From contig JAUPFP010000003.1 in the NCBI GenBank assembly GCA_036925085.1, positions 10,624,008 through 10,688,007 on the forward strand: a stretch of 64,000 bases of DNA. Direction: 5' to 3'. The DNA is from Brachycybe producta. Lineage: Eukaryota > Arthropoda > Diplopoda > Playtdesmida > Andrognathidae. Below are positions 58,701 to 64,000 of the stretch, piece after piece. The position numbers and the translations under genes are program-made. The stretch's first letter is position 1; every line of letters begins with the position of its first letter. The notes under the pieces are model-generated. The model saw nothing but the letters and a program-made list of their open reading frames with translations. It did not search any database and was not told the origin of the DNA.

Positions 58701-61700
58701 CCAGCAGTGACTGGAGAAGTGTGAACCCAAAGCAGCCGCTGCTTGCTGTTGTTGCTAATAGCCAGCAGCAACCAGCGGCTTGTAAACCAGCCTAGTGTGA
58801 ATACGCCTTTACAGTCCATGGCTGGCAATTCCTCATGTTTTCAATGGTAATGAGTGTTTTCACCTTGCTGGTGACTAATATAACAACCTTCTGATAAGAT
58901 GACAGATGTGTGATCTGCTTCAAATAATAGTAAAAGGTTTCCTCGCTATATTCCTGGTATGATTTGTCGTTGAGGCTTGCTATTATATTTGTGAACCACT
59001 TGACTTAAAGGTAATTCTTTACCGAGGAGGTAAGGAGGGAAGTTTTGTATGTACAGAACCTCTCGTCTTCCATACTGATTTTTTTAAAGAGGACTAGGGG
59101 AATTTTGCATGTATTTTATCGAACGATGATTTATATAATAAGGCATAAAAATTAATTATAAAATTTTTTATGTAGCCGTCCTCAATGTAACCACGGAACT
59201 GGAGAACATCCTTTGTATGTTAATGTGGACATGCACAGTGGATCAACTCATAATGCTTGGATTGATTCTCTTCAAGCTGCTTTCCCTGGTGTTCAGGTTT
59301 TGGAAGGGGATGTTGAAGAAGCCATCTGTGCACATGCACTGTATTATGCAATATGGAAATTATATGGAGCACTTCCAGAACGTTTCAATTGGCAAAGAGT
59401 ATCACCAGAAGTGTACTTTTCACCACTGCGTCCAGAATTGGTGGAATCAACATATCTCTTGTACCAGGCTACAAAAAATCCATTTTATCTACATGTCGGA
59501 CGAGAGATTCTGACTAGCATTAACAATTACGCAAAAGTAAAGTAAGTGCTTTTTTTGCTTTTCATTTGTTAATACACAAATCTAATTTCTGTTATTAAAA
59601 CTATTTACGTATATATTATCAATAATGTGTTTAAGAATAGTTATTTTACCTAAATTTAAGAAGTTCGTCGAAATTTAATGGTGGGTACTATTAGACAGCT
59701 GGGGAGATAAACTCTGTTTTCCCGATTAATAGCAGAGACTCGAGACGAGATCCATAAGTCACATGGCAGATGTTGACATAATATTCATTTTCTTATTTCA
59801 AATCAACTTAGTGCAACTGCAATTAGCTTGCGAGCCACATGGCAGGGGGCTTATTCCCGATCGTAAGTGGTTGTAATTTCGACAAAAGTTTAGACAAATC
59901 GTCTGCAAATCGAATTCCTCCTTAAACATAACTATCTGCTAATAGAGAATTCCATACTATAAATACATATGGAAAGAAATACCACGGATAGGGATCAGTT
60001 CTCTACCTCTTTAGTGCTTCAATTTAATTGGTTTTGGATGTCCATTTCTACTTATATTGGGATTTCTCGTGAGGATGCTGCTTTACTGCTTTGCTTTGCA
60101 GCAGCTAGCAAATATTCAAGAAGGACAAAGCTTAGTTCAGCTTTACGATTTGCCAATAATTCTTAACTAGTTCATCTACATGTAATTTACCCTTAACCTT
60201 GCTGCAAAATATGCTATACTCTAAACTGCATATGCAAACTATGCAAATCTTCGAAGGCGTGATTGCAAAATGCTGATTATAAACATGGGGATAATAGTGG
60301 CAGGGTTAACATGAAAGAGCTCATAAGAAGGGTCATTTGGGAATTTTAAAAAAAATTGAGATTGTCTATCGATCAGGCATGTACTGGTCTGGTTGGCGAG
60401 ATGGAAAATTCTGCTTTCACTGCTTCTTCTAGGCGCCGGTGCTTTAATGATTCCTCTTATGCTATGACCGGTTATGCTAGAAGAAAACTATTTCCAAAAA
60501 AAGATAAAATCTTGTAATTTTATGCAGTTGGTCTTTTTTTAAAGGGAACCCCAAACAAGCAAGTACTGGCTTCAAATTTCTGGGTTGGCAATATCAAACA
60601 CTCCTCCAATACTGTTTATCAAATCACGAGTGCAGCGAGCTACAACAATTATCAATATTTTTCAATACAGCACCGGACATGAAATCAGAAGCAGAATAGA
60701 GGCACTGAAGGGGGGGGGGGGGGGGGGGGTTGGCTACGAAATACTATGGACCAGGGCCTTTGACACCGTTGTTATGGCCGTGAGCAGCAGAATGAATTAA
60801 TTTAAATGAAGTTGATTTAAATCGCAATTTAATAATAGAAAATTGTCACCACCTTAAAAACTTCTTTGTGTTCTTTAAGCCGGGTATTCACCAAAACAAA
60901 CAAGCAAGGGCAACAATTTGCTCATGGTTGCCGATGTTTGCTTATGTTCCCTTGAAATGCTCACCGTGCGTAGGGCTGTAGCGTATTGAGCGGGGGGGGG
61001 GGGGGGGGGGGAACGAGCAACCGCTTGCCCCCCCCCCCAAGCTCTGCCACTTGAAGGGGAGTAAAATTTGTGCCAACATTTTTTTTTTAAGTTTTTTGAA
61101 CCATTCATAACATTAATTCTGAAGATTTGGCAAATATAGCTTTTGATCTCACTGAAAACAACAAATCAGTGGGTCAGGATAAAAGAATGATCGGATGAAC
61201 GTTGTGGACACCTCTAAAACCTGAAACAGATTGTATATACATATTGTATATGCATTCTGAGGGGAGAGGGTGGGCTGCGCCCCCAGACCACCTGCAACTG
61301 TGCTTAATTTAACGTGACCCCACCTAATCACTGATACAAAAAAGTATAGTGTTCATCCATTTCTATAAGCATTCTGTTTGGGGGTTTTAGAGTTACCCCA
61401 AATTAATATTCACCAATTCACCCCATTCATCGCGTCATCCTTTCAATCCGTCCCAAAATAAATGTTTGCGACACAAACGATTTTCACCGAAATATTTCTT
61501 GTTTTAAGGAATTCGTATATTTATATATATATATATACTGTATATATGTACATAATGCATTGTTATTTGCTGGGGGGGAGTATTTTGGCGGGCTCCACAA
61601 ATTATTATTTCTTGCTACGGCCCTGACCTTGCATTCATACCGGTGCGACCCCGTCTTTTTTTTAACACGAGCGAGCGAATGTTTGCTCTTTTGCTAACCT

Positions 61701-62538
61701 TTACTCACCGGACGATTATTGAGTGAGAATGATCGCTCGCTATTGTTTGCTCTTTTGGTGAAGACCCAGCTTTATATATCCGCAGTGCCCGCAACTCTTA
61801 ATATTCTACCAAACGCACTTAATTTCAAAACATTTTTTTGTGTTTTTTATCAGTTGTGGATATGCGACAATACATAACGTGTTCGACAAAAGCCTCGAAG
61901 ACAGAATGGAAAGTTTCTTCCTTAGCGAAACTTGTAAATACTTGTATTTAGTACGTATACACGCAGAAAAAAAAAAGTTTTACCATTTCGTGATTGGTTA
62001 TCATTAGTTAACAAAAGTTTTTATGATATCTTTTCACAAAATGGGGGACTTAATTTTCATAGTTTTTTTTTTGTATTTAACAATGAATCAACTTAAATTC
62101 CGCATAATGTTATTTATTTCTCACTTTTAGTTATTTGACAAGGATAATTATATAAATGTGCATGCTTCTGAGTTTCTTTTCACTACCGAGGGACACATCT
62201 TCCCGCTTTGGCCCACGTTTCGTAAAAAAACCATATCATATACGCAAGAGTCTTCTGAAGAAGAAATATCCGTGTTTGCATTTCCATCGACGGCGGCGGC
62301 GACAACAACAACAACACCCGTGCCTCCAAGTGTCGGAGCTCCAAACCAAACACATACGAGTGTAAGTTAAATTTCATTCTGAATGAAGATTGTTACATCT
62401 ATAAAATAATATTGCTTTCTTTGGATTTTTTTCATCGTAATACAGTGTGGAAAAGTTGACGAAGAACGAACATTCTTTTTGCCATTGAAGAGACGGTATT
62501 TTTCTCAAATTCATGCCGCTTTGGGTATTGAAGATTAA
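36578..62538 (+). CDS. EDEM1: ER degradation-enhancing alpha-mannosidase-like protein 1 (complete, 11 coding exons)
   Basis: Coding exons: 36578-36849, 40534-40606, 50434-50537, 54023-54194, 54257-54440, 55484-55575, 56508-56590, 59176-59541, 61854-61950, 62131-62361, 62446-62538. All introns are GT-AG and the phases join to 588 codons, a little shorter than vertebrate EDEM1. Residues 5-25 are hydrophobic and serve as signal peptide or anchor for the ER lumen. The rest is a glycosyl hydrolase 47 domain. The acidic residues match the family's catalytic positions: Glu146 in VFEANIR, Asp291 in [14 protein letters not shown] and Glu414 in [14 protein letters not shown] (Thr500) is the calcium-binding end. 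The protein trims mannose from misfolded glycoproteins and feeds them to ER-associated degradation. [13 protein letters not shown] and GRGPD near the start favour EDEM1 over EDEM2 and EDEM3. I see no internal stop. Confidence 0.93.
37052..37228. mobile_element. Short MITE with about 35-bp inverted ends (EDEM intron 1)
   Basis: TGTGCGCAGCAAG at 37052 is mirrored by CTTGCTGCGCACA at 37228. The repeat runs on through GTACAGTCGTTTGCCCCGC with few mismatches. The 177-bp element carries CTTCTAATTGGTT and CTGACGTCACAT segments that recur near 56940-56980 in another element. No target duplication is clear. Confidence 0.65.
37229..38201. other. EDEM intron 1, no recognised feature
   Basis: No coding frame or repeat partner is seen in this part of the intron. 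Confidence 0.4.
38202..38961 (+). mobile_element. Solo LTR, family B, with target duplication (EDEM intron 1)
   Basis: 760 bp, TGTGGCAACC to GACGTTACA, flanked by CTAT on both sides (38198-38201 and 38962-38965). It is the only undisturbed member of the family here and serves as the reference for the copies at 7123-8293 and 13231-13613. It has the GGGGAGTACCGCGGGG block near 38669 and a splice donor GGGTAAGT at about 38902-38909. It lies in the same orientation as EDEM. Confidence 0.8.
39190..39656. mobile_element. TTAA-flanked MITE, copy 2, left end degraded (EDEM intron 1)
   Basis: The right end, CTAGGCTC followed by TTAA at 39657-39660, and the internal sequence match copies 1 and 3. The left terminal repeat is not recognisable. 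A CATGGAGTTAAAA-containing segment with its CCTTTTCAAAATTTAT follow-on occurs twice, near 39233 and 39430, so the copy carries a partial internal duplication. Confidence 0.65.
39719..39749. repeat. (GT)n microsatellite
   Basis: A clean run of about 15 GT dinucleotides in EDEM intron 1. Confidence 0.95.
40607..41899. other. EDEM intron 2, first part
   Basis: No gene is seen. The short frames here show no family signature. Confidence 0.4.
41900..43513 (-). pseudogene. R1/I-like LINE fragment: RT end and RNase H (EDEM intron 2)
   Basis: Minus strand. From about 43480 the frame reads [20 protein letters not shown] and then [11 protein letters not shown], the RT active-site block, ending in a shift near 43270. 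A 430-codon frame (43293-42001) follows with [26 protein letters not shown] and an RNase H domain. The RNase H catalytic set is present: [26 protein letters not shown] and the [16 protein letters not shown] end. ORF1, endonuclease and the first RT blocks are missing, so the copy is 5' truncated as is usual for LINEs. An RNase H within the LINE points to the R1/I groups. Confidence 0.8.
43653..45884 (-). mobile_element. hAT-type DNA transposon with perfect 8-bp target duplication (EDEM intron 2)
   Basis: A 2232-bp element with inverted ends TAGGGTGGTCC...GGACCACCCTA, flanked on both sides by ATACTGGT (43645-43652 and 45885-45892). An 8-bp duplication is the hAT rule. It encodes, on the minus strand, a broken transposase described in the next entry. 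The ends are intact, so it may have moved recently relative to other elements here. Confidence 0.85.
43978..45604 (-). pseudogene. Divergent transposase of the hAT-type element
   Basis: Pieces in order on the minus strand are a helical Lys-rich N-terminal region (45604-45229, with [16 protein letters not shown]) and a block with [35 protein letters not shown] and [12 protein letters not shown] (45140-44854). Then come a middle region to 44285 ([18 protein letters not shown]) and the C-terminal region to 43978 ([34 protein letters not shown]). FDTT...NTG and CRHH...EL resemble the second Asp block and the C..H block of hAT enzymes, but this family lacks an obvious BED finger. Indels near 45200 and 44840 and between other parts break it. 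The assignment to hAT rests on the 8-bp duplication as much as on the protein. Confidence 0.65.
45893..46679. other. EDEM intron 2, unassigned
   Basis: A degenerate duplication of about 30 bp (GGCATACMTGACA...GGAATGTGTGT) occurs at about 46049-46080 and 46128-46158. A sequence starting TGTGACGCCCCGG at 46600 resembles an LTR start, but no partner was found. Confidence 0.4.
46680..47460. repeat. Long purine-rich tract with spaced CCCACCCACAC boxes
   Basis: The plus strand is almost purely purine for long runs, broken by boxes of (A)CCCACCCACAC type at about 46904, 46970, 47036 and 47108. The boxes are therefore spaced 65-72 bp apart, which suggests a strongly decayed tandem repeat with strand-asymmetric composition. 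Confidence 0.6.
48139..48672. repeat. Nested tandem repeat: 266/212-bp units with an inner 27-bp repeat
   Basis: AGAGTCCTACATTGG starts units at 48139, 48405 and 48617. The first unit is 266 bp and the second 212 bp. The difference of 54 bp equals two copies of an inner 27-bp repeat (AGAATTTTTGGTTAAAAGG followed by AGACTTAG), which the first unit has in greater number. The third unit is partial. Confidence 0.9.
48673..48792. repeat. 40-bp tandem repeat, 3 copies
   Basis: Units start GAAGTCATTTGGACTTA at 48673, 48713 and 48753. They follow the 266-bp repeat directly. Similarity of GGACTTAGA-type words suggests both repeats arose from one sequence. Confidence 0.85.
48793..50433. other. EDEM intron 2, last part
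   Basis: No gene is recognised. AATAAA occurs near 48807 and a donor-like GGTAAGGTT near 48915, so the tandem repeats could belong to an LTR-type element, but neither ends nor coding parts could be shown. Confidence 0.35.
50946..53230 (-). pseudogene. Ty3-like retrotransposon fragment (EDEM intron 3)
   Basis: Minus strand, from 53230 down: a zinc knuckle [14 protein letters not shown] (near 53120-53070), protease with [14 protein letters not shown] (near 52780), a linker, RT with [28 protein letters not shown] and [12 protein letters not shown] (51777-51439), then [12 protein letters not shown] and the start of RNase H with [14 protein letters not shown] and [15 protein letters not shown]. 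It ends abruptly at about 50946 within RNase H. Integrase and both LTRs are absent. Frameshifts near 51775, 51400 and 52655 break it. It belongs to a different lineage from the large element at 20.8-33.6 kb, judged by RT and knuckle differences. Confidence 0.85.
53231..54022. other. EDEM intron 3, last part
   Basis: AT-rich, with no recognised feature. Confidence 0.45.
54467..55381. mobile_element. hAT-type MITE filling EDEM intron 5
   Basis: Ends TAGAGGTGGGCGAA and TTCGTCCGATCTCTA are inverted repeats, flanked by ATTCTAAA on both sides (54459-54466 and 55382-55389), an 8-bp duplication. The element contains a complete TTAA MITE at 54710-55220. Without it, the hAT MITE is about 400 bp. Confidence 0.8.
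54710..55220. mobile_element. TTAA-flanked MITE, copy 3, nested in the hAT MITE
   Basis: 511 bp with ends GAGCCTAGATA and TATCTAGGCTC and TTAA on both sides (54706-54709, 55221-55224). It is the best-preserved copy and matches copy 1 in reverse. Confidence 0.85.
55731..55758. repeat. Poly(A) run in EDEM intron 6
   Basis: An uninterrupted A run of about 28 bases, possibly the trace of a retroposed sequence; no element body was found beside it. Confidence 0.8.
56664..57137. mobile_element. MITE with about 31-bp inverted ends and ATATAAC duplication (EDEM intron 7)
   Basis: CTTAGACTACTACTTTACTG at 56664 is mirrored at 57137 with few mismatches. ATATAAC flanks both sides (56657-56663 and 57138-57144). 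Its centre shares CTTCTAATTGGTT and CTGACGTCACAT with the small MITE at 37052-37228. The 7-bp (possibly 8) duplication would fit hAT or a similar superfamily. No coding sequence is present. Confidence 0.75.
57600..58180 (-). mobile_element. Solo LTR, family E, copy 2 (EDEM intron 7)
   Basis: It matches 17036-17668 in the same orientation, sharing the GAGAAGATTCGAGCT region, the TTTATTCAT (AATAAA in minus sense) region and the TATAAAAGGACC box. It also shares the GGACCTGTGTACACCT...GGTCCAAGTGACCATGG stretch. The ends have decayed and no duplication is seen. Confidence 0.6.
58432..58808. mobile_element. Harbinger-like MITE, copy 2 (EDEM intron 7)
   Basis: 377 bp, flanked by TTA on both sides (58429-58431 and 58809-58811), with inverted ends TGGTGCATTCACACTAGG and its mirror. 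It is the reverse-oriented relative of 7458-7888 and equally rich in GCTG/CAGC words. Confidence 0.85.
60878..61771. mobile_element. Second Harbinger-like MITE with G and C homopolymer runs (EDEM intron 8)
   Basis: Ends AGCCGGGTATTCACCAAAA and the mirrored TTTTGGTGAAGACCCAGCT are flanked by TTA on both sides (60875-60877 and 61772-61774). Within its 894 bp lie a run of about 22 G at 60992-61013 and a run of C near 61028-61039, CGAGCGAGCG words and an (AT)n stretch near 61522. No transposase remains. Confidence 0.7.
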
Positions 62539-62672
62539 AACAGTTATCACCAGGTGTGTGTTGCATAAGTTTATTTCTCTAGAAATGGCGGGATGCGTTA
62601 GGCTGTTTTAGTTTTGGTGTTTTAGTTTTGTTCCCCAGTATAGCGCGCTTGCGTGGCTATTATGTTTTATAG

Positions 62673-63150
62673 CAGCGTTCGCCAACCTTTCGGACCTCAC
62701 GGACCACTAAATTCAAAATATTAAATCCCGCAAACCCCTGATATGAATTTTTTAAAAAGATAAATACGTTTGTCAAATAATGATCAGAGAACTTCCATTT
62801 TATTAATATGAAATCTTTAAAGGTTTGATTAATTGTAACAAAATTATTAAAGTTAGTTTAATTATTACAAAATAATGGAAGCTTAGGAGAGAAGCGTGTG
62901 GTGGGGAAAACTGAACGAAATGTAGCTCTCGCATGCCGTATTTTACGAGAACTGTACTAGACTCTAGTACATTTCGTGAATTTAGTGCAATATAAAGACG
63001 AAAATTGTCATTCAGAATATAATAATTTATTAAGAATATTTTTTGTTTTATTATTAATAAAACAAAAAAAATGCAAAGATTTTTCTGCGGACCACCAAAA
63101 ATTTCTTGCGGACCACTAGTGGTCCACGGAGCACCGGTTGGCGACTGCTG
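62673..63150. mobile_element. hAT-type MITE just downstream of EDEM
   Basis: Ends CAGCGTTCGCCAACC and the mirrored GGTTGGCGACTGCTG are flanked by TTTTATAG and TTCTATAG (62665-62672, 63151-63158), an 8-bp duplication with one mismatch. It lies 134 bp past the EDEM stop and carries ATTAAA at 62720-62725 and AATAAA at 63056-63061 on the plus strand. Confidence 0.75.
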
Positions 63151-63158
63151 TTCTATAG

Positions 63159-64000
63159 GACGTCTCTTGCCCTCCACCGGCTTTGAGGCGCATAGCCTGG
63201 GAGGGCAGGCAAGGCCTGGAAATATTTTCACCCTTCCGGAGGCAATTTACATTGCCCTAATCATTTTTAATCTCAGCGGCAAAATGCTTATCGAACATGA
63301 ACAGAGTTAATATTTAAATTTAAAAAAAATATTGTGATCTTTAATAAATTTAATTGTATGTTCGAGACGTGACAGAACGTTGCAACTTTTATTAGTATAC
63401 TTTTTTCATAAGGAATATTTTGTGAGGTTATTACTTTGTACATCGTACATTTTTTAAAGTAAAGAAGAACTGTTCAAGAACATCGGCCCGTCCAATAAAT
63501 TCTTTGGTACTTTCTAAGATGAAGATCTGGCTGCAGCCCGGCCCAAGGTTTTCAAGCGATCGTTTTTCAGGAGATACTTTACGAAAAAAATTCAGAAGTG
63601 TTTAAGAAACTAGAATAGTTGGTGATAATGCTAAGAATTTTTTCCCTGATGGTATCTTTCAAAATAAACCTTTTAATGATACTTTTGAGTGAAAAAGACG
63701 AAAATAGTTTTTCATGAAATGACAATGAAAAAACTTAAAAACGGGTCATTTTCAAACTGAATTTCTAAAATGTTTTATTTTTTAAGATATTGCCATGAAA
63801 AACTTTTACATAATCTTTTCCCCGACTAGTTTTGGAAACAATTTGAATTTTTTTTGTAATGTTGTTTCTAAAAAAAATGTTTGCGTGACGTTTTTGCATC
63901 CGAATATTTACAAAAACGACTACAGAAAAGTGAGGGGAAGTGGGGGGGTGGGCAAAAGCTAAATATCTATTCAGTCACCTTAATTGAGTCGATCATTCTT
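63159..64000. other. Downstream flank of EDEM, no recognised gene
   Basis: AATAAA occurs at 63343-63348. No coding frame or repeat partner is recognised in the rest. Confidence 0.4.

Noticed and set aside
1..64000. CRISPR array, bacterial operon or rRNA/tRNA genes
   Set aside because: Tandem repeats present lack spacer structure, the only cellular gene is intron-rich and eukaryotic, and no RNA gene was recognised by eye.

Overview
The window is eukaryotic, from an AT-rich, intron-rich animal genome. One cellular gene is recognisable: a complete ER-degradation alpha-mannosidase of the EDEM1 type on the + strand (ATG 36578, stop 62538). It has 11 coding exons that join in frame through GT-AG introns to a predicted 588 residues. 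The mix of Ty3-type, CR1/Jockey-like, R1/I-like, R2-like, hAT, P/THAP and Harbinger-like elements points to an invertebrate metazoan, perhaps a chelicerate or another arthropod or a mollusc. The phylum cannot be settled from the sequence alone.

Layout. 1-8.3 kb: a truncated hAT relic, an LTR (family A), a TTAA-flanked MITE, a THAP/P-type relic, the 3' end of a Ty3-like element whose integrase tail is followed by C2H2 fingers, and an LTR of family B split by a Harbinger-like MITE. 8.3-16.1 kb: a family-B internal region split by an APE-type LINE (8779-12261), back-to-back LTRs B and A, then a hAT relic. 16.5-19.9 kb: a second THAP/P relic carrying a solo LTR (family E). 20.8-33.6 kb: one large minus-strand Ty3-like element with paired LTRs of about 858 bp, gag, protease, RT/RNase H and integrase. 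It also has a Cys/His-rich extension after integrase, an unrecognised third reading frame of about 1.5 kb where an env would lie, and an internally deleted LINE inserted into it. 33.8-36 kb: a third P/THAP relic and an R2-like LINE tail. 36.2-62.7 kb: the EDEM gene. Its introns hold a solo LTR with target-site duplication (TSD), R1/I-like and Ty3 fragments, a hAT element with perfect 8-bp TSD, satellite-like tandem repeats and at least six MITEs. 62.7-64 kb: a hAT-type MITE just past the EDEM stop, then sequence with no recognisable gene.

The transposable elements are nearly all broken by frameshifts, stops or nested insertions. The nesting gives a relative order: MITE inside LTR B; LINE inside the LTR-B element; LTR E inside the P relic; deleted LINE inside the Ty3 element; TTAA MITE inside a hAT MITE inside EDEM intron 5. 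The strongest candidates for something undescribed are the extra frames of the large Ty3 element, its mosaic LTR pair, the hAT family at 43.7-45.9 kb, and the integrase-zinc-finger arrangement at 6.2-7.1 kb. Everything was read by eye; no database search was made.
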